Below are positions 1 to 15,311 of a stretch of DNA of 64,000 nt, one piece after another. The position numbers and the translations under genes are program-made. This DNA is from Heliocybe sulcata (taxonomy: Eukaryota; Basidiomycota; Agaricomycetes; Gloeophyllales; Gloeophyllaceae), in assembly GCA_004369045.1 (NCBI GenBank), contig ML213516.1, positions 713,271-777,270 on the forward strand, in the 5' to 3' direction. A model generated the notes under the pieces. It saw only the letters and a list, made by a program, of their open reading frames with translations, had not been told where the DNA came from and made no database searches. Positions within the stretch are counted from its first letter, which is position 1. Each line of letters starts with the position of its first letter.

Positions 1-2415
1 CTTACGGTGAGCTGTTCGGAGACAGTAATAATAACTGACTGGAAAAAGGAGGGGACATCATCAGGAGCGACGGACAGTTTTGTGAATTGAATGCCTCACG
101 TATGACAACTCCAGCAACGAACTGGTTGTTGTACCCCCAAGACCAGCCAAGATCGCACTCACGATCAAACTGATCGAGTATAAGAGGCCGGTCTCGAAGC
201 TGACGTAGGGAATTTGGTGAGAAATGAAGGTAAAATGTGATCTTGTAGCTTACACGAGATGCGCTATGCGAAGATACGGTGATACGCCTCTACGTGGCTC
301 TGGTCTCCAAAAACGCATTTTCAGGCTATTTGCGCACATTCCCACGCTCTGTGCGAGAGTGAGTGTATCCGCGGCGTCGCGCTACGAGCAAAACTCGAGT
401 TTCCATGGACTTTTCACTATTTCCGGCAATTCCCGACGACTCTCCAATCTCATTCGACAAACGCTCCACTGCTTTACGTAAGCACGCGTGCTCATCCCAG
501 CCATCACGGCGGTGTGGCAATACCCTCCTGACAGCAGCGGTGTTGCACGGCGGTGCTGCACTGCCTCGGCGGTGCCTTTGCATGTGCTTCCCATCAAGTT
601 TCGAGTCAATTCCGAGACTGTGCGTGCCTTGCGGGCACCGGCGCGGCCTCCACACGGCCCATCAGCGCTTTTTGATGCGGCGCTGTGCGCGTTCCCACGC
701 TCCTTTTGGTATGTGCCGGCTTTGCACATCGTCACTGTAGTGTACGGAGATTGTTCCCCCTTGTCTGAGGTCTGTGATGGATCGTTTTTCAGGAGTAGTT
801 TCAGTTTGTTAGCATATGGTACTCGGTTTATTTGATTTTCTCTGTAGTATACTTAAATCGGACTTCCCGACACTGTACCCTAGGTTAGCTTCGGCCTTAG
901 GTTAGGTTAGGTCGCTACCTCCCTGCGCAATTCTACTGTTCCCCTCTAAACTCTGCGTCTCTTATCTCTCTGAGCTTACTGCGTCCACTATCTGCTGTCT
1001 CTCGTCACTGCGCTGCTGTTCCTGATTTCCGTCGCTGCTGCTGTCTGTGTCCTGCCAGACACCAGAGTTTCCCATTTTCGCGTTGTTCTATTTTTAGCAT
1101 CTACATCTATTTTTAGTTAGCGCGCGTATTCTGCTTCTAGAGCGCGTGATGTCGCGCGCCGTCGCGTTTTGATCGCATTCTATTTTTAGCTTTGATCGCA
1201 TTTTTCGTTAGAGTATACGTCGCACTGTGGTTGGCGGTCTCGGCCCTATCCTTACCATTGACTCCCTCCAAATGTCTATTATACCCTTCGTCGCCCCGGA
1301 CCTTGCAGCCATCTAGCACCAAGGGATTGGTGCTACGCTTTGTGGTTGTTGTTCCCCTTTAGGTCTGTGCGGGTTTTGTCGTGTGTTCGTGCCTTTCAAC
1401 TGCGCCTTCCTCTTCTCTGCTCCTACATAACGTGTTGCAGTCCATATACGGAAGGCTGGGTGCACCGATTGTTACTACAGATAATGCAGGGGACACATAC
1501 ACTGACCTATGAGACCGCTCATCAGAAGGTTTGTTACTGCCGAGCATACATAGAACACGATGCCCATCACGTTCACGAGGTAAAATAGCCGATACCACTG
1601 AGCCACCTGGCTCGGAGTCTCGATCGGTAGCAGGAAAGCCTGTAGCTGGAAGACTGGGATGGCGATCCCAAACACTTACGAACAGAAAAAGGGGGAGTCA
1701 CTCTCCATCATGGAAAACAGCGAAAACCACGTACCGGTCTCGGCAACAATTAAGATCAAAGGGATGATAATGATGGAGACCTTCCTGTTCCAGACAACAT
1801 AGCAACACCATGCCTGTGAACATGGCACAATCAGGACGAGCAATCGGATATAGGATACGATGGGCTCACCAGCAAGCCGTCAGCAACAAGGCTGAACAGG
1901 TTCAATCAGCTCTAGCGCGCGAGAGAAAGAGATAGGTCCGCACTTAGCAATTGGCGAAGTTATATCAGAGATGCAGCTGCTAAGCTGCACGAAGTATTGC
2001 GCGCGCTGGACCTGCGCACTGTCACCACTGTCCATGTTTGTGCTGACGAAGGATTGCCACCACGTGAGCATCGTTTGGGTGGTGGTAAACCCGAACAGTA
2101 TCACGATGATCAGTAGCAGTGTGCGACGTAGAGGCATATTCTTCTGGCGATAGAGGAGAGCATAGACGCATGCCGCAAAGATCAGGAGATAGGCTCCTGA
2201 ATGCGCCCTCGATAGTCAGATGTACGTGTCGCTGTGGAGGGTCCCGTACCGTATATAATGAGGATCACCTGGACCAGCATGAGAATGAGAGACGAAGTCG
2301 TTATTTCAGGGAGCCCACCAGTAGTATTACAAGGCTTTCCTGTCTAACGTCTCAGCTAAATCGCATCCTTGTGATGCCTCAAGTGGCATACCTGATTCCA
2401 GTTGAGAGTCGACAT
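1..2415 (-). CDS. Multi-pass membrane protein, paralogue C (3' end outside window, interrupted)
   Basis: No known function. The first exon (ATG at 2413-2415) reads MSTLNWNQ and is followed by a GT donor, like MASLTWNQ of the paralogue at 46259. Later exons read GAYLLIFAACVYALLYR, a long hydrophobic stretch (TLLLIIVILFGF), then AVTNLLMSGLI (about 1500), AFRIWTATRYVG (about 1420), YLRIAHLVFETGLLYS (about 300-225) and SVIITVSEQ near base 20. These match the two paralogues at 46.3-49.9 kb in order, so the family assignment is firm. About seven membrane segments are expected. Between the AFRIW block and the YLRIAHL block the paralogues need only about 30 bases of coding sequence, but here there are about 1.1 kb. 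The gene is therefore probably inactive unless the extra sequence is spliced out. Confidence 0.7.
310..1400. other. About 1.1 kb insertion inside membrane gene C
   Basis: The stretch has no counterpart in the paralogue at 46259-47874, where the flanking coding blocks are almost adjacent. It holds three copies of CTATTTTTAG (1088, 1107, 1180), two copies of TTGATCGCAT near 1170-1200, and three tandem TTAGG units (898-912). I found no long ORF that looks protein-coding and no clear terminal repeats. Boundaries are approximate because target-site duplication could not be recognised. It could be a non-autonomous transposon or an unusually long intron. Confidence 0.5.
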
Positions 2416-2964
2416 TACTGCGAGTCGGAACAAACTGGGGGGTTCAGCTTCTAGTCTAAGTCAGATGCTCCGTGAGATGGCAATAAACAGTCTCGCAGGC
2501 TTCCAGCTTCAGATTTATATACGAATGTAACTCGACCCGGTCCCGTTGAGGCTCTGTCAAGAAGGTATCAGCGAGATGATGAACCATACATTAGCGACGG
2601 CAGCACCGCAAATTTGCAAACTGGGTATACACGTGTACCTCGATATGATAAGTACCGGGGCTTGCAGACTTAACCAAAGAAAGGCCTGGAGGCTGTAGCA
2701 TCTCCACTTGGAGCGGGTCGATCTAGCGACAAATCTCTCGCAATGCCCCATGCCGATAGCAATGCAGTTGATACAACTGTTGAATATGGCCGTCGAAAAG
2801 GGTAGCGATTTAGTTCACAGTGTAGACTAACCGTCATCAGTTGAAGAAGGTTACTCGAGAAAGCGAAATCCGAAAGAGGGCATCTCTCACGACTCGATCG
2901 ACTTTGGGCGCTTATTAGTATTCGTGTCCTTAATCCTGCTACACGCCCACATCTCGTCCTTACG

Positions 2965-6122
<3,158 letters not shown>

Positions 6123-6217
6123 GCGCTGGACAACATGAAGCAGGTATTATATAGTGTACAGTGATCTAGAAAAGCGAACACGGCATGAGAGCGTCTGTGT
6201 AGACAACGCTCTGGGAT

Positions 6218-9200
6218 CTATAGAGTAGCCAGGAGATGCTGGACCCAAGGGTTTGCCTGGATCTGCGGCTGGAACTCCTGGACGCATTTTTTCAATTCTG
6301 CTAGCTGCAGCTCTGGCAACGGGCTATCGGACATCACGACGTCCTCCCCATCTAGCTCGTCTGGTACCCTGGAAGCCCAGGTACGCATCAGGTCCTCGAC
6401 GATCTTGATGCCTGCATCGGTGTCTTCTTTGCTGAATTGAGGCTCATCCTCATCTCCATCTAACAAGATATGATTGTATGATTGGAGGATCAAGCCCACG
6501 ATATTTCACGCTACTCACCTGTGTTGAACTCCTCCAGTTCCTCAGCTTTCTTTTTTGCGAGCTAACGGAGTGACAAATAGGCGACAATTTACAAGGCAGC
6601 TGAAGAGAGGGCTCTACCTTCACCACGGACTCCGGGAAGTTGGCAAGCTCGGCCACGTGGATACCAAAACTCTGATCACAGACACCTGGGACGGGGAAGT
6701 CGCACTTCAAATATGTCTTATGATAGACGAAGCTCACCTGGTTCGACCTTGTACAACAACGTGATATCACGGTCCTGTTTGGAGTCGCCTGTCTTTGCGA
6801 CGTGAGCTACGACATGAAGGTTTTTGACGTGAGGCAACTGCTGGTCGAGCGCAGTTAGCTCATGGAAATGTGTGGCAAATAGACAGAAAGCGTGGATCTG
6901 CGATGCGATGTGCCTTGCCGGAGAGGTCAATACCATGCTCTTCACTTAGTGATCAATCTTACTCTGAAATTGCCCATGCCAAACCGAAGCCATCATATGT
7001 GGAGGTGCCTAGCCATATAGATTAGTTAATTAATCTCGCCCAGAGCAACCACTCTGATTACCTCGACCGAGCTCATCAATGATAATCAAGGAGTCCGATG
7101 TCGCTGACTGATCAAAAAGTCAAGATTTGACCGACATTGGTGATAGACTCCTCGTACCCTGAGGATGGTGGCAATATCCAACATCTCGCCCATGAATGTG
7201 GAGATACCCTTCAGTTGACTATCGCCGGCCCCAACTCGGCATAAAATAGAATCAAGGATCGGAACCTGAGCTTCGGAACATGGCACGAAAGAACCAATCT
7301 GAGCCATCAGTGCGATGACCCCACATGAGAGTAAGAATGTGGATTTCCCGCCCATGTTCGGTCCAGCTGGCCCGCAGAGTTAGGACAGTCTAGTGATATA
7401 CGCGCCCAACATACTGATGATCTGAAATTCGCTTTCATCTATGAATCGTATCAGTATCCGTTATCTAATCTGCGCTATTATATGCACCTTTGACTAACTC
7501 GACATCATTGGGGATGAAGTTGACATCGTCTTGCACTTCGAGGCAAGGGTGTCTCGCTTCCCGAAGGACCAAAGTACCGGAACCTACAGTGCATGTGAAG
7601 GGAGGAGGATAGTGGGGGAAGAAGTACGGTTACCCTTCTCGAGAACTGTAGGCCGCACATAGGCTTCGGGTGCATTGACTGCCACATGAGCGAGGCTACA
7701 GGTAACGTGACTGCTCCGTGCAGTGGAGGGTAACCATGTCGCACCTCAGAATCAAATCCAGATGAGCGACGACATGGTCAAATGCTTCCAAGACAGGAGT
7801 GTAGGTGGCTACGGATAGAAAGGGTAGGAGGGGGCAATCGAAGGAGTGAGGGTTCACGCACAGGCAATGTTGATGACTTCCTTCACCAGGCCGTTCTGCG
7901 TCCGAGTATATGACTCTGTCACTTCTTGGTACTCGTTCGACAATTCTTTCAACGTCTTAGTCGTAAAAAATGTGCCGCTCTTTGTAGTGCCAAGCTCGAT
8001 ATACGCTCGCTTATTATGAACGAGCTTAGCTTCCTATTGACAAAGTGCAATTATTGAGTGGTAAACCGGCCGGTGCAACGGAATATAAAAAACCCACATT
8101 CTTAGTCAGGCGCAAGCAATAGCCGTACATCTGAGAATTCTCAAGATGCAGCTTCTTGTCCAGCTCCACACCGAGATCCTCGCCTACATCCTTATGCTGT
8201 TCGTCCAGACCATCTCGGACCTGTGCAAGAACGAGAATGTCCCTATGCAACAATACACTTTTGTCGGAAGTCGGCGTACCTCGGCCAGCCGATCCGCCAA
8301 CTGGCGCAACCTGGCGTCGTAATCGGCTTTGATGACAAAGCGATGGTTGTCCAACTCGTCCAAATCCAGGGTCTGTTCGACCATTTCAGAGTATTTTGAG
8401 AGATTCTCGTCATATTCCTGAAGCGCGAGGTATAGCCCATATCAGTGGTATGCACCGACACTGTCAAGCCTCTCTTACGTGAAGCTTGGTCAGATAAATC
8501 TCGTTTAGTAACTCTTGCAGGTCGTTCCCGTCCGGCTTCAGAGCTTCCAATGTCGCGATTAGACCAGAGAGCTGTAAGTCCTCGACGCATTAGAGATACA
8601 CGTTCCGTTGACCTCCTTTGCAGCACTGACCTTCAATGTCACCTGGTATACTCGGACGACATCCTCCAGACTAGCGACCGACTTTTGGAAGCGTTTGCTT
8701 ATACGATGAAGATCAGGCATATATTTCATATAATCATCCTAGACGTCTGGTCATCAGTATCATGGCAAGAGCATACAGTAGCGAATCTTCGACCTGCAGA
8801 GTACGCCGAGTATCGGCATTGTCAACGAACAGTTCTACGAGATCTTGTCGTTTTCCTATGACGTCTCACTTTGAGCCGCAATGAACTGTTTGCGGGAAGG
8901 TGTCACATACGGATCTCATGCAAATTCACTAAAGGCTGTTTGAGCCACGTTGCCAACAACCTCGTGCCTTGCGTTGTCTTGCACTTGTTCAGAAGACCGA
9001 GGAGAGTCGTGTTCTTGTTTGCTCCACCCTGTAACGGATCAACAGGAGTAGCACGACGGTGTCCGTTGAGTTAAGGAACGATCAATCAATTGGTACCATT
9101 GATAACTTACCGCTGACACGCCAGACTCTGAGAGGTTCATTGCCCGAAGGGCACTAGCGTCAAGTCGCATGTACTGAGTCAGATCATGGGTTCGGATCGC

Positions 9201-10403
9201 GAATGATCCATGGTTTGAAGGGTCAGATAGGAGCGCAAGGTAGGATAGCAAAGCCGCAAGGGATGACGGAGCATGCGACAGGGACAACTGGGCTGAGCAA
9301 TAGGTGTGAGGATGCGAAAATGATGAGCTCAGCAAACCTGAAACGTACGAATTGTGATCGCGGAGTCAATCGTTACAGACGAAGAGGTCGAAGCCGGCGT
9401 CAGCAGCCTAACGAGGTCTTCTTGAATATTCTTTGCTGTGAATTCACCTACGCAATTGTCAGTTTCAGGTGCGACCTTAGGTTCGGCACTCGACGTACTC
9501 GGCTTTCGTTCCGTTACAACCACACCACAACGCTCCAGAACGGCTTTCAGCTTATTCAGATCGACATCGCGTTCCGTCTTGCCTGAGGCCGTCCCTGTCG
9601 TAATGAGCGCCTCTTTAACGTTTAATTGTATGATGAGCGACTGGTGTGTGGTCAGACGGAGTCTCTTCGGAAACATGATCAGCGGCACGCATACCTCCGT
9701 GTTTGAGAAGAGGTCGTCATCAACGAACTCTGAGACGCCGAGTTCACGTATGCTGATGTCCGCGTAGGCCACCCCTACCGCTTTGGTCCTGGCTTTTCCC
9801 GAGCCCGCAGTCCCTGAGGAGGCAATCTTGATCGCCATTACAATAGGCGCAGAGACCATGTCAGAGCTGTCAAAAAGAAGATCCTCCACAGCTTGAAGGT
9901 TTCCAGGAGAGGCCTGAGAGCGTAGTTCAGCTTCCAACGTACATGAGTCTTCTTGCGGAACCAACCTCCTTTGCGAGTCTGAACTTTGAGGGCTTCTTAC
10001 CCTGCCCAGGCTCTGGCTCCCATATCTCTACTCGAAGCTGTTTGGTGGTCAATGCTTCCCGCAGGAATGTTTTCGCCACGCTTTCTTTCAAGCTGACGCT
10101 CGGTAGGGCTCTTCCACTACCACCCAGGTTCTTGATTACTGTGTTAGTCCGAAAGACATGGGACGCAACATAGCGAGCATCCGGCCCGTGGGCGGTGTAG
10201 AAGCCTTCAGGTCGTAAAAATAGTCTTATAGTCCCCGTTTCTGGGGATTTCGACGGCAGTTTCGCAAAGAAAGTGCAAAAACCTGGGTCATGCTCTGCGA
10301 GTGCTGGCTGAGACTGGCATAGACAGGAAAACAAAATGGCGTACCGGTCTCTTGGCTGGACTCTTTCTCCTTTCCGTACATCAGCGACATAGCCAGGGTA
10401 CAA
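6218..10403 (-). CDS. MSH2: DNA mismatch repair protein MSH2
   Basis: MutS homologue that pairs with MSH3 or MSH6 to recognise mismatches in the nucleus. The N-terminal mismatch-binding domain is visible as [28 protein letters not shown] and [17 protein letters not shown] (10.3-10.05 kb), followed by the connector (9.9-9.3 kb). The core has [23 protein letters not shown] and [10 protein letters not shown] (about 8.95 kb), then the lever/clamp [15 protein letters not shown] and LRLTKNEAKLV. The ATPase part has the Walker [17 protein letters not shown] and [20 protein letters not shown] (7.35-7.1 kb), then DELGRGTSTYDG and [18 protein letters not shown]. The C-terminal dimerisation helices are present and the stop is at 6218-6220. 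Introns are many; one just before Walker A ends CTAAC..CCAG. The first exon with the start codon is not resolved, because the most upstream in-frame stretch (to 10403) contains no ATG. Confidence 0.93.
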
Positions 10404-11694
10404 CTTGGTCGCTATCGAGGTTCAGATGCGTCGGAGGCTGAGGCGAACGCGTCGCGTCTACAGGCGCCTCATTAAGGTGCACGTGTTACGTTATGTTCCC
10501 ACACAATTTTCTTATAACGCTGCCATCTGCGAAATTGCTTCTTTCCTCCTATCTCGTCCTGGACGTTGTTCGCTAATGCGTATTATCTATGTGTCGGAGT
10601 CTTCGTCAGAACGTCTTGCTATGCGACCATTTTGCACGTCTTTGTGTATACTCGCACCATTGTGTACAGACGCAGCGACTATCCCATCGCAGCAGCTGAA
10701 GTTTGAGGTGCTATATTGACTCTCTTCACCCCGTATCAAGGCTCTCCATATGCTGCTCGATAACTTACTTCGAGCCAGTTCTTCGACGCTGGGTGAATAT
10801 TCCCATCATCCAGTACGTGCTTGTGTACATACCACATGTTATTTCGGTAGCTTAAACTATATGACATGGATTTATATGCGTACGGGAAATGATCGAACAA
10901 ACGTCAACTGGCATGGCTCATGTCGATGCAACGATGTTCGCAGTGCCGTTCGGAACCCATTCTATCTCCAGAGAACGCCTGGCGCAGTGATGTTCGCAGT
11001 GGCTCCCCCGGGTATCTGGCGCCAGCGCTCCGTGGTCTACGACTTGTACTGGAACCTCGATGCCTTTTCAAAGCTTGCAACCTCGTAGCCTGCTTGTTTT
11101 TCTACGCAGCTGCGCTTGCTGCCCTTGTGCTGTGCACGCCTCCTCCACGATGCAGGTCCTTCTGTCTAGCAATATGGTCACGTCATAATCGCGGTTGCAG
11201 TAGGTGGCCCCGCGAATATGCCACGCCCCCCGAGGTTTTCGACGGGATAGTCGCGCGTCAGTAGACATCGATCAAGGAACAGTGTTCTTTGTGACTGCAT
11301 CGTCAAGCTGCGACTGCTTGACAAGGAAGCTATAGTTACAATAACGCTGCAGAACCCAGATTGTTTCGCCAACAATGTGGGCTGTAATGCTGTCGACCAG
11401 CCGCGTACTGGTTTGCTGCGCGCGTGCAAGAATTAACGTTACGGGACCATTCAGACGACTGGAGTGCTGAAGTGAGTACCGGCGATATGGATTTGTTCTG
11501 TATTTTGGCGCTCACGCCGAAAGAGCACGCTCTTCGTTCGTGTTGTTGCTGGTACTCAGCATTTGCACTTGACGTCTGTCTACAAACTGCTGCAACTGCG
11601 GTTATTCTGGAGATTTATAGGCACATCACGTCGACGTTAATTCCAGGTCTACATCGCCCAATCTCCCCGCTATAAGCAGTCTCATCCTCGCGAA
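10404..11694. other. Intergenic, MSH2 5' side to ART1
   Basis: It should contain the unresolved first exon or promoter of MSH2 and the promoter of the ADP-ribosyltransferase gene starting at 11695. I recognise no other gene. Open frames in the stretch are short and match no family I know. Confidence 0.4.
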
Positions 11695-13019
11695 ATGCCT
11701 CTCATTGATTTTTTGCTTCGCCGGTTTGCTCACCGAAGACCTGTGCATGAGCAGCCAGCTGTCCACAAGCAGGATGATTTTCACGAGAAATCTGTTTATG
11801 AGGAACCTCTCTGCATCTATCCCGACTGTCATGATGCCGCCCTACGTCACCTATTTCCCTCAAATGAACATGGAGGGTACGTCTCTTCAGATATATTTTT
11901 ACCAGAGCCTGATGCAGTCCCGGCCCCAGCATTCCACCCTCTTCCGGCGACGTCCTTGTTGAGATCGCAGACACGGACCCTAAATACAAAGACAGTGAGC
12001 TCGCCACAGCTAGGTATTTATGGCTCTACTGAAAGTTGGCAGTACTGCATCAATTCGACGAGAAGTGGCTTCACAGTAACAAGCCGAAACCTAAGGTGCA
12101 TCATATCTACAAGGTGTCTGTTCCTGAGAGTGTGACAGCGCCGTACGAAAAGTACAAGTTGGTAGCGTTCATCTCGCCCTTGGCTTTCACAGTACTGAGT
12201 ATATCTGCTTGCAGGGACGACATCACTAAGAAGAGGGGGATTCCTAACGAGCGTCGGCGATGCCATGGCACCAAGAGGGCCTGCGAACTTGGCGAAGGCG
12301 GTGGCGCCGGACTATGCACCTCGGCGCAGTGCTCCTTGTGCGGAATTCTCAGGACAGGCTTTAAACTAGAGCTGGCGGGCGGCCACAAACCCTGGAAAAA
12401 GAGCCCATGTGGGAGGTCCGTGATCTGCAGGCATAATCGTGTACATTTCTCTGAGTTTGAACAGGTTTGGCCGTGGCATATACACCTCTGCTACGTCCTC
12501 GAAGTACGTCTTACAATAGTCTGTGATTTCGTTGGACTAATCACGATGAAGCAGATCAGACGACTATTCCTGTGATGAGTGCCCCAGCCTTGCACGGCAT
12601 AAGGCAATGTTGCTCACTAAGGTACACTCTTCACATATTCAAAGGAAATGCATGTCACGAGCGCTCTTCAGGTTGTCGTAGGAAATGGCAAGAAACTGAA
12701 GAAGGATGATCCAAGTCTTACTTCTCCTCCCGAAGGCTACGACAGTGTAGGTGCTCCATTTCCGACTAGCGCCACAACTGACCGATGGAATGGGACATGA
12801 AGGTCATCGGTGAACCAGGTATACTGGCATTGCTACGGTGGTATAGCTCCTCTACTGACACATCATGCAGCCGGTCACGAGGAAGGAGCCCTAAATTATG
12901 ATGAACTTATCGTCTACAGCAACCACGCCGTGATACCTGCGTACCTCATTATCTATGGGGATCGAGAACCAGTGCAAGTTTGGTCCGAAGAGGCACGCCA
13001 TGATGGAAAGGCCGCATAA
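11695..13019 (+). CDS. PARP-like ADP-ribosyltransferase, copy 1 (ART1)
   Basis: Expected to transfer ADP-ribose from NAD+ to a protein or nucleic-acid target; the target is unknown. Exon 1 (11695-11876) carries a CIYPDC motif, half of the small finger seen in copy 2. Exon 2 (11918-11994) has DVLVEIADTDPKYKD. The exon at 12043 has EKWLHSNKPKPKVHHIYKV, the usual start of the catalytic fold in this fungal family. From 12215 it reads RCHGTKRAC, a cysteine cluster (LCTSAQCSLCGI), then FGRGIYTSATSSK, SDDYS and RHKAMLLTK, then VVVGNGKKLKK and GYDSV, and finally ALNYDELIVY near 12885-12915. The H-Y-E triad of PARPs is therefore present: His of HGT, Tyr of GIY, Glu of YDELIVY. Stop at 13017-13019. All followed joins keep frame. 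A NADAR gene on the same strand follows 540 bases later. Confidence 0.85.
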
Positions 13020-13562
13020 TTGCTTTCGATCTGGACATTTTAGAGATACGTGTAAGCTTCACGCCTCACGATATGTACGTCCATATCATCTATTGATTTA
13101 TCCGTTCGCGTGTCGAGTACGCAGAGTTGTCTTCATTATATTTATCACTATTTCTGGGACAGTAATATGCATAATTTATGGCTTTGCTGTCGCGTGTTTT
13201 ATAGGTATACTCCGTGCGCGCGTCATTCCGGACATATTAAGGAGGGCTGTTCATCAGAGCGTGCGTACGGAGCCCAGTTCACGTGTTTGGCCTTTGATAG
13301 AACATGCACGCATGAAAAGCATCCATGCGGTCAAGAACGTTGCGGTGCGATATGGTCGAGTCCGGTGCAGCAGACTTCTTGGCCCCGCCGCAATAGGCAC
13401 GATATCCAGCCTATCTTCGTTAATCATACACCCTTAGAGAAACTGCACGATCATGTTGCGAGATATGCAAACGGTGCGTTCGGACACTTAAAAGTGTAGA
13501 GATGATAGAGGTACTCATCCAACCAACGGCGACACCTTGTCACACAGCTCTGAAGCGCGACC
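13020..13562. other. Intergenic, ART1 to NADAR1
   Basis: AT-richer spacer holding the ART1 3' end and the NADAR1 promoter. No coding sequence recognised. Confidence 0.4.
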
Positions 13563-14470
13563 ATGTCCGTCCCCGTGAAAACATCAGTTACCACTCCTAA
13601 TGCGTATTATCCTGTTTCCCCTGGACTAGTCGTAATCTCACTCCGTATTGCGTTCCGATAGAGCATCCTTGACCAAGCTTCCCGACAGTTCCAAGGGCAA
13701 CCAGTACAGCAAGACCTCAAGGAAATCGGAGCCTCCTGCGAGTCCTCCTGCCAACGGGGGCTTCCTGATGGGCATTCTATCCGCCTTCGGGCTGGGTGGC
13801 CTCCCCCGGGGTTCTCGGACGAATGACGGAAAATCAGGACTGAAGCACCAGACAGGAGCAATCAAGTTTTATCAGAGAGGGCAACCCTACTATGAATTCA
13901 CAAATTTTGCACCTTATCCTGTCCGATATAATCAAAAGGACTACCCTACTTGTGAGCATCTGTTCCAGTCCTTGAAGGTGAGTGCATTCGAAATCTACAA
14001 CAACAATGTTAAACTCATCACTTCCGAAGTTCGACTCACAGGGCGATGTGGACCGGATCCGAAGTCAGGCAACGCCGAGGGCCGCGCTGGACGAAGCCAA
14101 GAAATTGCAGGGGCGAGTGCGTAAAGGGTGGATTGAGAAGAGGCTCAATGTAAAGGCGGTATGTGGATCATTTCTTTCTCTGCCTCGATTGACACTGAAC
14201 TGATAATTTTGAGATGGAGCAAGCGCTACTGCTCAAGTTTACTCAGCACGAGCAACTTAAGAAGATGCTACTAGATACCGACGACGCGAAGCTAATTGAA
14301 GTGCGTGCCGTCGAATTCTTTGACATGTCCGAGACCGATCAAGGCATATCTTCTAGGATTCTCCGATAGATGCATTCTGGGGAGTCGGCCCCAACGGGCA
14401 GGGTGGAAACGAGCTTGGGAAGGCTCTGGAGAAAGTTCGAAGCAGTCTCAGGAGATTTGAGAGCTCCTGA
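13563..14470 (+). CDS. NADAR-domain protein, copy 1
   Basis: NADAR (DUF1768/YbiA) proteins hydrolyse the N-glycosidic bond of ADP-ribose or NAD+-related compounds, and some bacterial members remove ADP-ribose from guanine in DNA. Five exons: 13563-13603, 13662-13977, 14030-14158, 14214-14300 and 14357-14470, all joining in frame. After a low-complexity N-terminal region of about 65 residues comes IKFYQRGQPYYEFTNFAPY, then YPTCEHLFQSLK, VRKGWIEKRLNVK, LLLKFTQHEQLK, LIEDSPIDAFWGVGPNGQG, GNELGKALEKVRSSL and the stop. These are the hallmark blocks in the right order. The segment between EHLFQSLK and the helix before GW reads FDSQGDVDRIRS, which is shorter and more polar than usual. It lies head-on with NADAR2, with 140 bases between the stops. 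Confidence 0.87.
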
Positions 14471-14610
14471 TGTTGGGAGAGAGACTTCCGTCTGGCTTTA
14501 TGAAGACTGTACGGCATCGCTTGACTTACCTGGACCTATATATTCCACAGAGAGCTGACGATGAGAGCGTGGTCCAGAATGGACGCTTGCAAGCGAAAAG
14601 CAGGAAACCT

Positions 14611-15311
14611 TCAGACGTCATGACGTATGTGACTCATGGAAATTGAACCCCCATAAGGGGTCAACACGCTCCGAAGTCTCTCCAAGGCTTTCCCAAGCTC
14701 ATTCCGGCCTCGACCATCGGCGCCTGTTCCCCAAAATGGATCTTCGGGAGAGTCCTGGGCTCGATGTCAGTAACCCCTTAGCGCGTCTATGCACTTCGAA
14801 ATGCCATACTTCAATCAATGAGGTATCACCTGTTGCAAAGAGTTTGTCTCTCAGGTCTTGGTGCTGAGTAAACTTCAGCATCAGCACTTCGTCCATCTAT
14901 CTTCCCTGAGCTCAATGCGAAGGAGACGTGCAGCATGAGATTTGACATTAATTCGACGCGTGATCCATCCTTCCCGGATCCTATGGGATAATGTTTGCGC
15001 CATCCTTTTTGCTGCCTCGGGACTGGACTGCAATCTAATGTTCTCTGAATCCTCGTCGTTCAAAAACTGAAGCCAATCAGCGCGCGTGCGAGCATCCCAG
15101 GCTGCATATGAGTGACCTTCAGAGCCTGGAATAGATGCTCTCCTGTGGAGTAATCCTTCCCATTGTAGCGAATGGGATGATCTGAGAAGTTGCTAAACTC
15201 GAAGTATGGTTTCACTCGCGAGTAGAATCTGATCGTCGGCCGTGTTGAAGAGGGTGGAGACTTCGGACCTTGCGGACGCTGTTCTTCATTCCTATTGTGG
15301 TCCGAAGCCAT
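14611..15311 (-). CDS. NADAR-domain protein, copy 2
   Basis: Same family and expected chemistry as copy 1 but more compact. It starts MASDHNRNEEQ at 15311, with a shorter N-terminal lead. Blocks: IRFYSRVKPYFEFSNFSDHP, YSTGEHLFQALK, FLNDEDSENIRLQ, REGWITRRIN, VLMLKFTQHQDLRDKL, TGDTSLIE, DSPEDPFWGTGADGRG, RNELGKALERLRSVL, then a short tail and the stop at 14611. It shares the unusual polar segment after EHLFQ with copy 1, so the two are probably duplicates. The join after WITRRIN is not clean: no strong GT donor was seen near 14935, so one residue block may be misplaced. Confidence 0.82.

Noticed and set aside
224-835. Several overlapping open frames on both strands at the left edge
   Set aside because: They lie within the insertion or the membrane gene, carry no domain and are probably chance frames.
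898-912. Three TTAGG units as a telomeric repeat
   Set aside because: Fungal telomeres are mostly TTAGGG; three units in the middle of genes are too few to call interstitial telomere.
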